Shown here one piece after another: positions 11,975 to 23,689 of a DNA stretch of 64,000 nucleotides. Source of the DNA: Ampullaceana balthica (lineage: Eukaryota; Mollusca; Gastropoda; Lymnaeidae); assembly GCA_944989445.1 (NCBI GenBank), contig CALYLW010000315.1, forward strand, positions 1 through 64,000, written 5' to 3'. The translations under genes were made by a program, and so were the position numbers. A model generated the notes under the pieces. That model searched no databases. It was not told where the DNA came from and was given only the letters and a program-made list of their open reading frames with translations. Positions within the stretch are counted from its first letter, which is position 1. Every line of letters begins with the position of its first letter.

Positions 11975-12835
11975 TAGCATCGACAGTGTTGTCTTTGTTG
12001 TTAACTTAGACAAAATTGACATGGTTGACTGTGTTGTTAGCTTAGACAAAATTGACATGGTTGTCTGTGTTGTTAACTGAGACAAAATTGACATGGTTGA
12101 CTGTGTTGTTAACGTAGACAAAATTGGCATGGTTGACTGTGTTGTTAACTTAGACAAAATTGACAGTGTTGTATTTGTTGTTAACTTAGACAAAATTGAC
12201 ATAGTTGTCTGTGTTGTTAACTGAGACAAAATTGACATGGTTGACTGTGTTGTTAACGTAGACAAAATTGGCATGGTTGACTGTGTTGTTAACTTAGACA
12301 AAATTGACAGTGTTGTATTTGTTGTTAACTTAGACAAAATTGACATAGTTGTCTGTGTTGTTAACTTAGACAAAATTGACATGGTTGTCTGTGTTGTTAA
12401 CTTAGACAAAATTGACATGTTGACTGTGTTGTTAACGTAGACAAAATTGGCATGGTTGACTGTGTTGTTAACTTAGACAAAATTGACAGTGTTGTATTTG
12501 TTGTTAACTTAGACAAAATTGACATGGTTGTCTGTGTTGTTAGCTTAGACAAAATTGACATGGTTGTCTGTGTTGTTAACTGAGACAAAATTGACATGGT
12601 TGACTGTGTTGTTAACGTAGACAAAATTGGCATGGTTGACTGTGTTGTTAACTTAGACAAAATTGACATAGTTGTCTGTGTTGTTAACTTAGACAAAATT
12701 GACATGGTTGTCTGTGTTGTTAACTTAGACAAAATTGACATGTTGACTGTGTTGTTAACTTAGACAAAATCGACATGGCTGTCTTTGTTGTTGACTTAGA
12801 CAAAATTGACATGGTTGTCTTTGTTGTCAGTTTTG
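11975..12835. repeat. 36-bp minisatellite with higher-order structure
   Basis: About 24 copies of a 36-bp unit containing TTAACTTAGACAAAATTGAC and ATGGTTGTCTGTGTTG. Unit variants (GGCATGGTTGACT, CAGTGTTGTATTT, AACTGAGAC, AACGTAGAC) recur in the same order, giving a higher-order period of about five units (roughly 180 bp). Because 36 is divisible by 3 and the unit lacks stops, minus-strand frames of 66-177 codons result (12-residue repeat MSILSKLTTQTT); I regard these as artefacts. Copies are clean, unlike the indel-ridden arrays at 1.7-6.9 kb. Confidence 0.95.
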
Positions 12836-13018
12836 TCATTGGTGTCTGTGTTGCCATTGCTGTCAGTGTTTTCATTGCTGTCACTGTTGTCATTCCACAC
12901 CGTGTTTTCAGTTGTGTCAATGTTGTCTATGGCATCTGTCTGTCAGGGTCACTGATCAACTCATCAATTCTAACCATTTAAACCAGTTTCTCACGTTTAC
13001 TTAGAGCTAAAAATATTA

Positions 13019-13530
13019 CAAAATGTTAGTGGTAATAGTTTCTACATCACTTGACTCATTATAGCCACGAAGGGTGTTAGCTTTTAATGTTAGTGTTAAT
13101 AGTTTCTACATCACTGGACTTGCTATAGCCACGAAGGTTGTTAGCTTTTAATGTTAGTGGTAATAGTTTCTACATCATTGCACTCACTATTGCCACGAAG
13201 GTTGTTAGCTTTTAATGTTAGTGGTAATAGTTTCTACATCATTGCACTCACTATAGCCACGAAGGTTGTTAGCTTTTAATGTTAGTGGTAATAGTTTCTA
13301 CATCATTGCACTCACTATAGCCACGAAGGTTGTTAGCTTTTAATGTTAGTGGTAATAGTTTCTACATCATTGCACTCACTATAGCCACGAAGGTTGTTAG
13401 CTTTTAATGTTAGTGGTAATAGTTTCTACATCATTGCACTCACTATTGCCACGAAGGTTGTTAGCTTTTAATGTTAGTGGTAATAGTTTCTACATCATTG
13501 CACTCACTATTGCCACGAAGGTTGTTTCCT
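13019..13530. repeat. 64-bp minisatellite, about 8 copies
   Basis: Unit includes AATGTTAGTGGTAATAGTTT, CTACATCATTGCACTCACTA and TAGCCACGAAGGTTGTTAGC. Inner copies are almost identical; the first two differ at a few positions. No coding or functional signal. Confidence 0.95.
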
Positions 13531-13774
13531 GTTAATAAAATCTTACTAAAACTCTCCTACTACCGCGAGGATATCGTGTGAGCGAGAATCAAGGGCATAA
13601 GAAGAAACAAGAACCAAAATTTTCCAAAATGTAAAGATTTAAAAAAATATAACTATTGCTTTAGTTATTAGTAAAGTAGAAAAGGAATTTTTAAATTATA
13701 TGTAAAACAATGTACAGTTAAGCATTGCCTTTCCTCACACGACCGCCGATATTCCCTTATCCCCTTGCTTTTTA

Positions 13775-13950
13775 TTATTTGTATTATTTTTTATTATTCT
13801 TATTATTTTAATTATTATTGTTGTTGTTATTGTTTTTAATTTTAGCTTTATTTTTTTGTTGTTGTTGTTATTGTTTTTGATGTTGCTCTTGTTGTTTATG
13901 CTACTGTTGCTGTTCTTGTTGCTGCCGTTGTTTTTATTGCTACTATATTT
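13775..13950. repeat. Trinucleotide-like low-complexity tract
   Basis: Runs of TTATTATTA and GTTGTTGTT on the plus strand. The minus-strand frame is Asn/Lys-rich for this reason only. Confidence 0.8.
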
Positions 13951-14521
13951 GTTGTGGTAGCCAGTCTGCATGGCATAACGTGTTACCGTACTTAGTCCTG
14001 AAATATATTTTCTCCTCTACGGTATTGCATGTAAATTTTAGTTAACTACTGCACACACAGTAATCTTTTAAGATCATGCTAACTTCAGACTTGTATTTAC
14101 AATCTTAAGCCGAGCCTGGCACTAACCCAGATATTTTGACATGCTAAGTATGAGTCCACCCGGCGGTCACGATGACCGGCAATTTTTCTGACCGGCTCTA
14201 ACGGTGACCACCTTCAAATAAAAAAACTTTATTTGGCCTTTGTATTTTTTTAAAAAAGGAACATATTTATGATTTAATTTTCTTTTATTTAGTTTCGTAT
14301 TCTCCTAGGTTATTTTCCCTAAATATAAATTGTTACGGTGAAAACTTTAAAGCATTTAGCTTATTCAAAATTTTCAGGAGATTCACTCACAGAACTCCAT
14401 TTTAAAAAAACGACCAAAAAATTGTTAAATATTTTTTTTTAAATCTTCAAAATGACAGAGCCGGGAATTTATTTTATATGCAAAAAATACCCCTATTCTT
14501 ATTTTTCATGCTACACATTTC

Positions 14522-15335
14522 TCAGGGGTACGCGTTGCCGAGCAATTACTCGGGTAGTAAAATTGCGACCGGTACCCGTGAAAATGTTACTGCCATGTCT
14601 ACACCAACGTTGGTCGAACTGCGGCTCTTCTTGTCTTCACAGTTCGGCTCGGAATAATTTTCAAATTAAAAATTTTCTTTTGAAATATATACTGTCAAAT
14701 ACGTTTAACATGAAAACACTTTAAAATAAATAGCTGTCAACCGGAAATAAAACACAGTCCCGACAATTACTATGTATTTTGTTACAATTTTTTTTCTTGG
14801 AACAAAAACAAAAATCATTTAAAACAAAAAAGGTTTTGGTTCTTTGAATTGTTCAAGTGAGGAAAATAGAACACACGTCCGATAATTAGGAAGGGCAGGA
14901 AGTGACAGAAATGACCTTGACTTTGGCTTTGAAATACGCCGCACATCTTTGAGTTACCGGTTGAGACCAACGAGCCAATGTTGTTTATCTACCCCCCCCC
15001 CACACACACATACTCACTCCTTTCTCCACTCCTGTTCCCAACATACTAAGAAAATTTTAAAAAATAAACACCTTCTCTATTTGTTTTTTAAATGTTATTT
15101 CAATCGTTGAATGATTTTCACTGTAGTAACGAAAATAACGAAAATGCGAATGGGTCCACTCAATAGGGGCAAGTCCTGGAAAGTTTGGTTAATAACAACA
15201 GTTGTCAGCTATGAAGTAGAAATAAGCCGCGTTGTCATACGATTACTGCCCTTTAACTTTAATTTTAGGCGTGTCGAACGAGTAACCCGGGTACCCGTAC
15301 AAAATTTGGACGGGTACTCGGGCAGCTTTTTTTTA
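14522..15335 (-). mobile_element. Decayed, inverted relative of the 8.6-10.5 kb hAT element
   Basis: At 14525-14590 the sequence (ACTCGGGTAGTAAAATTGCG, then CGGTACCCGTGAAAATG) matches the reverse complement of the right end of the 8571-10457 element. At 15275-15330 it (GAGTAACCCGGGTACCCGT, then ACTCGGGCAGCTTTTTT) matches the reverse complement of its left end. The two ends lie about 0.8 kb apart in inverted order, so this is a shorter internal-deletion copy. The terminal TAGGGCTG motif is no longer clear and I found no target duplication. Confidence 0.7.
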
Positions 15336-15411
15336 AAATCCCTTATATTAACTTCACGGCCGTCTCTGTCTCTCTGTCGTTCTGTCGTCATCTCTCTCTG
15401 TCTTGGGCGGG

Positions 15412-15912
15412 CGGAAAAACAAAAGTCAAAAATGACCCATTTTCCGGGATCCGATCGAGCTGAAATTTGGCACACGGACCCGTCTCACCTAACAATGCAT
15501 CGTATCAAAATTTCAGATCGATCGAACGTACCGTAATTAAAGTTATGCATTTTTAGTTTATCCTTATATAACGTATGTAATTCAAATTCACTGTTTGTTA
15601 TTTTTTATTTTCACGTGAGAGTTTGGGTTGACGCGTTGACGCGACCCATCGAAGTACCGGTGTGCTTTTGTTTACATTTTACGTGTCACGCTGAGCTCGG
15701 TCAAGCGATCGGTGACCAGACTTTTCCCATCTCCCTCGACCGCGACGCCCGTCCGCCCGCGGAAAAACAAAAGTCGAAAATGACCCACTTCCAGTAAAGC
15801 CATCGAGCTAAAATTTGGCACACGGACCCGTCTCACCTAACAATGCATCGTATCAAAATTTCAGAACGATCGAACGTACCGTAATTAAATTAATGCATTT
15901 TTAGTGTATCTA
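15412..15912. repeat. Dispersed repeat, two direct copies about 350 bp apart
   Basis: Copies at about 15412-15560 and 15763-15912 share AAAACAAAAGTC, AATGACCCA, TTGGCACACGGACCCGTCTC and TATCAAAATTTCAGA in the same order and spacing, ending near TGCATTTTTAG. A diverged third copy is at about 5485-5660. The family is not identified; I see no inverted termini. Confidence 0.75.
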
Positions 15913-16680
15913 TATAAATCACTATTTAGAATGTTTAGTCGTCGTCTGCTAGAGTTTTAACCTAGTTTTAAAGCCAAGGGAGATAATTTCGGTTTCAGTC
16001 TGTAAATGTTTGTCACTTTTGAACATAATCAATACTTTTAGTTATGTCTCATATATAAGGGATTTATAGTCAAAAACTTTGTTTTTACGGGGTTATTTAA
16101 TTACATCTATTTATTTTGATTTACGTCTGCTTGAGTTAAACCTCAGCAGTCCGCCTTAGTGATCGGAATAACCCAATGTTGAAATATTCTCGATTTACAG
16201 TGAGTGTCGGATAATTGGGATCAGTTCGCACAAAATATTCGAATCGTCTAGAACGGAACTAATCCCAGGACATTCTTGGTTTATATCTACTTCTAAATTG
16301 ATCAAAGGTAAGCTGGCTTTCCACTTACTGTAAAATGTGTAGACTAAAAAGTAGAAAATAAAAATAATATAAGACTAGTTTTTTTTTAAAATTTTTATAT
16401 ATATTTTTATTTACTTTAGGATTCATAGCTTACTACCATAGTGCCACGCTCGGCGTAGCACTCTTGCTACAAACTTGTTTCTACGCTCTGAAAAATATGA
16501 ATTATAAAGGAGTTGAATGAATGCTTAAATGATAAAGCAGTACCTTGTTTGAGAACATTTGCCACACATCTTGTACATTAGGAACACTATCCTTGAAGAA
16601 ACTATATTTTCAGATACTGACATTTAACAATATAAGAAACAATGACACTGACAGAGAGCAATCATAATCATAACTCATAA
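15913..16680. other. AT-rich stretch, nothing recognised
   Basis: No gene, RNA or repeat boundary that I could support. Confidence 0.45.
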
Positions 16681-16945
16681 GCGTCACTAGGGTTGCTGTC
16701 ACCCAGTGCGGTGGCACACGGTGTCATCCCCTCACGACTTACCCCATAGACCTCCCCCGAGTCTGCCAGTGCCAGATAATGGGAATATACTGAAATTTAC
16801 ATTTTGTTCGCACCCCTTCCGATGGTGTCACCCATTGTGGTTCGCACCCTTTCTGATGGTGTCACCCAGTGTGGATCGCACCCCTTCTGATGGTGTCACC
16901 CAGTGTGGTTCGCACCTCCCGCACCTCCTTGGTGACGGCTCTGAT
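16681..16945. mobile_element. Possible short inverted-repeat element with internal 40-bp tandem units
   Basis: Begins GCGTCACTAGGGTTGCTGTC and ends CACCTCCTTGGTGACGGC, so the ends are imperfectly inverted. The interior holds three copies of a roughly 40-bp unit (CTTCTGATGGTGTCACCCAG, TGTGGTTCGCACCC) at about 16808-16920. It resembles short inverted-repeat elements of aquatic invertebrates in composition, but no target duplication was resolved. Confidence 0.45.
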
Positions 16946-17970
16946 CATACTAACATGTATATACCAACGAATCTAACCTTCTGGCATGTAACAATTATAC
17001 TAAGTTCAATTGAATATAAAGCTAAAAACATCGTGACATGTATTTATAGGCGTGTAAATGTTACTAAAATGTAATAATATGTTTACCAATTATACCTGCA
17101 TGTGACAATTTAGATTTTCTTTACTACCTTGTTACTAGAGACGATGCGTACCAATAATGCAAGCATAAAAGATTTTAGAAAATAATACTAACATTTCAGA
17201 TTATAGGAGTCTAATGTAACTTTAGAAGTAATAGTCATACTTGCATGTAACTTTATAGGTAACAATCACTTCAACGTGTTAAAGTATATGTAACGAATGA
17301 CAATAATAACATAGAAAGATATAGGATAGAATCATAGAAACACAAGACAATCATTCTAAATTGTATCTATAAATATGACAATCATACTAAATTTGGCCTA
17401 TAGACATGAGAATCATACTAACATGCACCAATACAGACTTAGAAAACACAGAACAAAACAGTAAGTATATTGTGTTTATGTTCTTGTAATAAACCCCAGC
17501 GGTAACGTCTTACCTCAAGTAAACAGAAACATTGGACTAAGGTCCACAAAAGAAATATGCTGTATCATCGGCTCTGTTTGTATCACATGCTGTGCTGTAT
17601 CATCGGCTCTGTTTGTATCCCATGCTGGTTTGGTATGTCTAGGTCAAGGTAGATAATAGGTGACAAACTAGAGTTCTGAAAGGGTTCCATTGAGCAAGTG
17701 GTTCTCACATTCTGGACTTGTTCTACAAACAAGAGATAAATTAAATTTTATCATTAATATCCATGGACGTGTCCAGTTTGTTGACCACGTCCGACACAAA
17801 TTTCAGTGGGGATTTTTAAAAATAATTTTGGACATTTTAAAAAACTTTCAATAAAATTGAATTCAATACATTGAATTTTTATATTCAACTTACTAATACT
17901 ACATGACATTTATAATTTATAAATGGATTTTAAAAAAAAGCCTATATTTAGTTCATGGCCAATGACAGTA
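16946..17970. other. AT-rich stretch, nothing recognised
   Basis: A short direct duplication around 17556-17620 (CTGTATCATCGGCTCTGTTT twice) is the only structure seen. Confidence 0.45.
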
Positions 17971-18850
17971 CGGCATCGACACGCACACAGACACACACCC
18001 CCACAAACAGATACCAACACACACACAGACACCCACACACACATAGACATCACACACAGACACCCACACACATAGACGACTAAACACACAGACACCCAAA
18101 CACATAGACACACACACACAGACACCCCCACACACATAGATATCCACACACACACACAGACACACACACACACACACATAGACACCCACACACACAGACA
18201 CACACACACAGACACACACATAGACACACACACACACATAGACACCTACACACACACACATAGACACCTACACACACGCATAGACACCTACTCACACAGA
18301 CACCCACACACACATAGACACAGACACACACATAGACACACACATATACACCCACACACACATAGACACCCACACACACACATAATAGACATCGACACAC
18401 ACATAGACACCCACACATACAGACAGACACATAGACACACACATAGACACCCACATATACAGACAGACACATAGACATACACATAGACACATACACACAC
18501 ATAGTCACCCACATACAGATAGACACCCACACACATAGACACATACACACACAGACGCCCACGCGCACACAGACACCCACGCGCACACAGACACACACAG
18601 ATACACTCAGACACCCACATACACCCATCCACACACAGAGATACCCACCCACACCCACCCACACACAAACACACAAACAGAGAAAGACACACACAGAGAC
18701 ATAGCACACACAGAAAGACACACGCACAGACGCACACAGACACTCACACAGATACCCACCCACACCACAGACAACCGGACACAGACATACACACACATAC
18801 ACACACAGACACACACATATACACACACAGACACAGTCACACACACACTA
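17971..18850. repeat. CA-rich compound microsatellite, about 880 bp
   Basis: Runs of CA interleaved with ACAGACACCCACACACATAG motifs. The long Cys/Val-rich minus-strand open frames (to 254 codons) arise solely from the TGTG-rich complementary strand. Confidence 0.95.
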
Positions 18851-19483
18851 CTAGAGATATTGGTGTTGTTCACGCCAGCTCAGGCCATGACTAAACAACT
18901 TTCACCGCCCAACCCCCTTTTCCCTACAGCAGACTACTATCATGCTTCGGATTTTCATTAAATAGTAGGCAGTCATAACGTAATATATAAACTAAAAACA
19001 ACCCGCAAGTACCATATTACGTTTGACTGAGCTAGTTCTAAATTTAAAATCGTTTCATTTCAAATAGTTCAATTGGCAGTTGTTTTTTAACAGATAAGTC
19101 TAAGTGGAGTTTCTTTACTATGGGAACCGAAATGGGACCTAGTTAAGCTTGTATATTTACTGGTCATTTGGAACACTTAAGGATTTAAATTTATTAAGGT
19201 ACTACTCCGGAGTGCTAAAACCGATACATTGATGATTGTATTGGAATCACAAAGATGGACATGCAACAATTGCAAAGTTTTATTTACTTCGTCGATCATT
19301 TCCCTTTCTTCGATCAAATTCAATTACACTATCAATAGGCGTGCTGTTAATTTTTTAGACATAACAATGGAATTGATCGTAAACAAAATGTCTACATATT
19401 TTTTAAAAGCCTACAGACTGCCATAGTTTCCTGATGTAATTATTGTCCCATCCTCAGTCTTGTAAACACTCCATCACGCGTTA
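18851..19483. other. AT-rich stretch, nothing recognised
   Basis: Unique-looking sequence between the CA tract and the 24-bp array; no supportable feature. Confidence 0.45.
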
Positions 19484-19521
19484 ACAACTACTAAGACATA
19501 AAGACTGTGTAGTACTGAGAC

Positions 19522-22500
19522 AACTCCGCCAAGGCCGGTCCCAAGCCCGGGTGCAAAAGGAGGAGGGTTGGCGTGAGGCCAGCGACCTCACCCGTAAAAA
19601 CAAATTGCTACAGAAACGTCAACAAGAAAAAACAAACAAATTTCAGTCCTGAGAAGAGAGGACTCTTCTTCTCCAAGAAGAGCTATGAAGCCTTGTGGCC
19701 AAACCCAGGCTATACTGGAAGCCTCAAAGCCGAAGACCCTCCTTTCTAAGGAAACAAATATAGGCACGTGGAACGTCAGAACCATGTATGAAGCAGGGAA
19801 AGCAGCGCAGGTGGCAGCAGAAATGAGATCCTACAAACTTACACTGCTTGGTATCTGCGAAACAAGATGGATACAAGCTGGGCAAATAACTTTGGCCTCT
19901 GGAGAAATGCTAATGTACTCGGGGCATGAGGAGGAAGATGCTCCGCACACGCAAGGAGTCGCTTTGATGCTGTCAAGGAAGGCACAGGAAGCATTGATTG
20001 GATGGGAAGCACATGGACCAAGGATAATAACAGCAACCTTCCGAACCAAGAAAAAGAAAATAAAGATGAACATAATACAGTGTTATGCACCCACCAACGA
20101 CAGCAAAGAAGAAGAGAAAGAAACATTCTACAATAGACTACAAGCACTAATAGAAAAATTCCCAAATAGAGACCTGAACATCCTAATGGGAGACCTTAAC
20201 GCCAAAATTGGAAAAGACAACAGTGGGTATGAGGAAACCATGGGACGCCACGGTATAGGAGAGAGAAATGAGAACGGAGAAAGACTAGCGGACTTCTGCG
20301 CAACAAACGAGCTTGTTATTGGTGGAAGCGAATTTCAACATAAAAACATTCACAAGATAACATGGGTATCCCCAGACAACAAAACGCAAAACCAAATAGA
20401 CCACATATGCATTAGCAAAAAATTTAGAAAGTCTCTACAAGATGTACGAGCAAAAAGAGGAGCAGATGTAGCATCCGATCACCATCTGGTCTGTGCAAGA
20501 CTTAAATTAAAGCTAAAGAAAGACTGGGAACAGCCAACTGCGAAGCGAACCAAATTCAATGTAGCACTTCTGGCAAATGATCAGAAAAGGGAAGAATTTA
20601 GTGCCACCTTGAGGAATAAGTTCCAAGTGCTAGAAGATCAAACAGAAGACCAAACAGAAGATGACCAAGTAGAACATATGTGGCAAAGTATAAAGACGTC
20701 TGTAACATCCACCTGCCTAGAAGTCTTAGGATCAGTGAAACAGAAACAAAAAGACTGGCTCTCAATAAACACACTGCAAAAAATAAAAGAGAGAAAAGAA
20801 ATGAAAAATATAGTTAACAGCAGCCGCACCAGGGCTGAGAAAACGAAAGCGCAAGAGAGATATAAAGAAGTAAACCAAAAGGTAAAAAACAGCATTAAAA
20901 AAGATAAAAATGCCCACATAGATGGCCTAGCATCCAAAGCAGAAGAAGCAGCCAGGAAGGGCAACTTGAAAGAGCTCTACGACATAACAAGAAAACTGTC
21001 AGGGAGATACAAAAGGCCGGAGAGACCTGTCAAAGATAGAGAAGGGAGATCTATAACAGAAAAGAAAGAGCAACAAAAAAGATGGATGGAATACTTTAAG
21101 GAACTATTAAACAGGCCCCCACCCACAGACACGCCAGACATACAACCAGCAAATGAAGACCTACAAATAGAAGAAGGCGCACCAAAAAAGGAAGAAATAG
21201 CCCTGGCCATCAAGCAGCTCAAACTAGGGAAATCACCGGGACCGGACAACATCACAGCAGAGATGATGAGAGCGGACATAAACACAATAGTCAACATGCT
21301 GCACCCTCTGTTTGAGAAGATATGGGAAGAAGAGAGAGTCCCAAAAGATTGGAAAGAAGGATACCTCATCAAGATCCCAAAGAAAGGGGATCTCAGCAAC
21401 TGTGCAAATTACAGAGGAATTACACTGCTATCTGTACCAGGAAAGGTTTTTAACAGAATTATTTTGAACAGAATGAAAGACAAGGTCGACATGCAGCTAC
21501 GAGATCAACAGGCCGGCTTCCGCCAAAACAGATCCTGCACAGATCAAATAGCAACACTGAGAATCATCGTAGAACAGTCCATCGAATGGAACTCCTCTCT
21601 ATATATAAATTTTATAGACTATGAAAAGGCCTTTGATAGCCTGGACAGACAAACCTTGTGGAAACTTCTCCGACACTATGGAGTACCAGGGAAACTAGTG
21701 AGGATCATTCAGAGCTCTTATGAAGAAATGACATGCAGGGTGGTCCACGAAGGTAGACTCACAGACTCCTTTACAGTCGAAACAGGAGTCAGACAAGGAT
21801 GCCTCTTGTCCCCTTTACTATTCATCCTTGCCATTGACTGGATAATGGAAAAATCCACAGACAAAAAGAGGAATGGGATACAGTGGACACTCTGGGAACA
21901 ATTGAATGATTTAGACTTCGCGGACGACATTGCACTTCTGTCCCACAACCAGCAACAAATGCAGGAAAAGACAAAAGACGTAGCCACCTTTTCGGCACAG
22001 CTTGGCCTCAACATAAATAAAAGTAAAACAAAAATCATGAAGATAAATCCATCCAACCATGAGCATGTCCATCTGGCAGGAAAGGCACTGGAAGAAGTGG
22101 AGTCCTTCACATACCTAGGCAGCACCATAGACATAAATGGCGGATCCGATGCAGATGTAAGGGCTAGGATTGGAAAAGCTAGATCAGCATTTGTATTATT
22201 AAAGAAAATATGGGAGTCGAAGGAGTTGAAACTGCAGACCAAAGTCAAAATCTTTAATACAAATGTCAAAACAGTCCTCCTATATGGTGCAGAAACTTGG
22301 AAAACAACAGCGAGCCTTACGCAGAAAGTGCAGACATTCATAAACACATGCCTTCGAAAGATCCTGAAAATCAAATGGCCAAATACTATAAATAACAAAG
22401 AGTTACTAGAAAGGACACACCAGGTGCCTATTGATGAAGACATCATAAAAAAGAGGTGGAGATGGATAGGACATACGCTCCGAAAACCCCCAGGTAGCAC

Positions 22501-22710
22501 CACCAGACAATGCCTAACATGGAACCCACAGGGAAAGAGAAAGAGAGGAAGGCCAAAAAATACATGGAGACGCGAGCTAGAGGCTGACATGCAAAATATG
22601 GGATACACCTGGAAGCAATTGGAGAGGAAAGCACAGGACCGAGAGGAGTGGAAAGTTCTTGTAGACGGCCTATGCCCCAGACGGGGTAGAAAGGCATAAG
22701 TAAGTAAGTA
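19522..22710 (+). mobile_element. Full-length RTE-type non-LTR retrotransposon with intact ORF and target duplication
   Basis: A 163-bp 5' leader precedes a single intact 1004-codon ORF, whose stop codon is the first TAA of the TAAG-repeat tail (22697-22710), leaving essentially no 3' UTR. The element is flanked by AGTACTGAGAC at 19511-19521 and 22711-22721. Removing the element and one copy restores GACTGTGTAGTACTGAGAC and then ATAAAGACTG, exactly the surrounding 24-bp repeat, so the junctions are resolved although the target is repetitive. Short tandem tails and minimal 3' UTRs are typical of the RTE clade. The intact ORF and clean target duplication indicate a recent, possibly active copy. 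Confidence 0.93.
19685..22699 (+). CDS. RTE-clade endonuclease/reverse transcriptase (LINE ORF)
   Basis: Encodes the retrotransposition enzyme: an apurinic-type endonuclease nicks the target and the reverse transcriptase primes from it. Endonuclease (residues about 25-275) shows [17 protein letters not shown] with Glu59, [17 protein letters not shown] with Asp170/Asn172 and SDHHLV with Asp265/His266. RT (about 500-790) shows [44 protein letters not shown] and FADDIALLS with Asp747/748. A C-terminal [16 protein letters not shown] segment ([16 protein letters not shown], about 922-937) and a basic tail are typical of the RTE/BovB group. All motifs and the full length are present with no stop or frameshift. 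No separate ORF1 is seen, as usual for RTE. The long minus-strand frames across it are shadows. Confidence 0.95.
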   Translation: MKPCGQTQAILEASKPKTLLSKETNIGTWNVRTMYEAGKAAQVAAEMRSYKLTLLGICETRWIQAGQITLASGEMLMYSGHEEEDAPHTQGVALMLSRKAQEALIGWEAHGPRIITATFRTKKKKIKMNIIQCYAPTNDSKEEEKETFYNRLQALIEKFPNRDLNILMGDLNAKIGKDNSGYEETMGRHGIGERNENGERLADFCATNELVIGGSEFQHKNIHKITWVSPDNKTQNQIDHICISKKFRKSLQDVRAKRGADVASDHHLVCARLKLKLKKDWEQPTAKRTKFNVALLANDQKREEFSATLRNKFQVLEDQTEDQTEDDQVEHMWQSIKTSVTSTCLEVLGSVKQKQKDWLSINTLQKIKERKEMKNIVNSSRTRAEKTKAQERYKEVNQKVKNSIKKDKNAHIDGLASKAEEAARKGNLKELYDITRKLSGRYKRPERPVKDREGRSITEKKEQQKRWMEYFKELLNRPPPTDTPDIQPANEDLQIEEGAPKKEEIALAIKQLKLGKSPGPDNITAEMMRADINTIVNMLHPLFEKIWEEERVPKDWKEGYLIKIPKKGDLSNCANYRGITLLSVPGKVFNRIILNRMKDKVDMQLRDQQAGFRQNRSCTDQIATLRIIVEQSIEWNSSLYINFIDYEKAFDSLDRQTLWKLLRHYGVPGKLVRIIQSSYEEMTCRVVHEGRLTDSFTVETGVRQGCLLSPLLFILAIDWIMEKSTDKKRNGIQWTLWEQLNDLDFADDIALLSHNQQQMQEKTKDVATFSAQLGLNINKSKTKIMKINPSNHEHVHLAGKALEEVESFTYLGSTIDINGGSDADVRARIGKARSAFVLLKKIWESKELKLQTKVKIFNTNVKTVLLYGAETWKTTASLTQKVQTFINTCLRKILKIKWPNTINNKELLERTHQVPIDEDIIKKRWRWIGHTLRKPPGSTTRQCLTWNPQGKRKRGRPKNTWRRELEADMQNMGYTWKQLERKAQDREEWKVLVDGLCPRRGRKA

Positions 22711-23668
22711 AGTACTGAGACATAAAGACTGTGTAGTACTGAGACATAACGACTGTGTAGTACTGAGACATAAAGACTGTGTAGTACTGAGACTTAACGA
22801 CTGTGTAGTACTGAGACTTAAAGACTGTGTAGTACTGAGACTTAAAGACTGTGTAGTACTGAGACTTAACGACTGTGTAGTACTGAGACTTAAAGACTGT
22901 GTAGTACTGAGACTTAACGACTGTGTAGTACTGAGACTTAACGACTGTGTAGTACTGAGACTTAACGACTGTGTAGTACTGAGACTTAACGACTGTGTAG
23001 TACTGAGACTTAAAGACTGTGTAGTACTGAGACTTAACGACTGTGTAGTACTGAGACTTAACGACCGTGTAGTACTGAGACTTAAAGACTGTGTAGTACT
23101 GAGACTTAAAGACTCTGTAGTACTGAGACCTAAAGACTCTATAGTACTGAGACTTAAAGACTATGTAGTATTGAGACCTAAAGACTCTATAGTACTGAGA
23201 CTTAAAGACTATGTAGTATTGAGACCTAAAGATCTATAGTACTGAGACTTAAAGACTCTGTAGTACTGAGACTTAAAGACTCTGTAGTACTGAGACCTAA
23301 AGACTCTGTAGTACTGAGACTTAAAGACTGTGTAGTACTGAGACTTAAAGACTCTGTAGTACTGAGACCTAAACACTCTGTAGTACTGAGACCTAGAGAC
23401 TCTGTAGTACTGAGACTTAAGGACTGTGTAGTACTGAGACTTAAAGACTGTGTAGTACTGAGACTTAAAGACTGTGTAGTACTGAGACTTAAAGACTGTG
23501 TAGTACTGAGACCTAAAGACTCTATAGTACTGGGACCTAAAGACTCTATAGTACTGAGACTTAAAGACTGTGTAGTACTGAGACCTAAAGACTCTATAGT
23601 ACTGAGACTTAAAGACTATGTAGTACTGAGGCTTAAAGACTCTGTAGTACTGAGACTTAAAGACTATG
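22711..23668. repeat. 24-bp minisatellite, about 40 copies (plus 1.5 copies at 19484-19521)
   Basis: Unit GTAGTACTGAGACTTAAAGA CTGT, with mostly substitutional variants (TTAA/CTAA/ATAA, AAAG/AACG, TGT/TCT). The array began left of the RTE element, at about 19484, and was split by that insertion. At its right edge it abuts a Penelope-like remnant. The 172-codon minus-strand frame (YYRVFRSQ-type repeat) is an artefact of a unit length divisible by 3. Confidence 0.97.
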
Positions 23669-23689
23669 TAATCATGAGGCAGACTTTTT

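Noticed and set aside
11885..12920. Thr/Leu/Ser repeat protein frames of 66-177 codons on the minus strand
   Set aside because: They follow the 36-bp minisatellite exactly, with no flanking coding signal.
17910..18873. Cys/Val-rich frames of up to 254 codons
   Set aside because: Translation of a CA/TG microsatellite; several overlapping frames are open at once.
19588..22697. Long antisense frames (up to 296 codons) opposite the RTE ORF
   Set aside because: Shadow frames of an A-rich coding strand; no domain similarity.
22711..23668. CRISPR-like array
   Set aside because: Repeats are contiguous with no unique spacers, and the window is eukaryotic; the same holds for all other arrays here.
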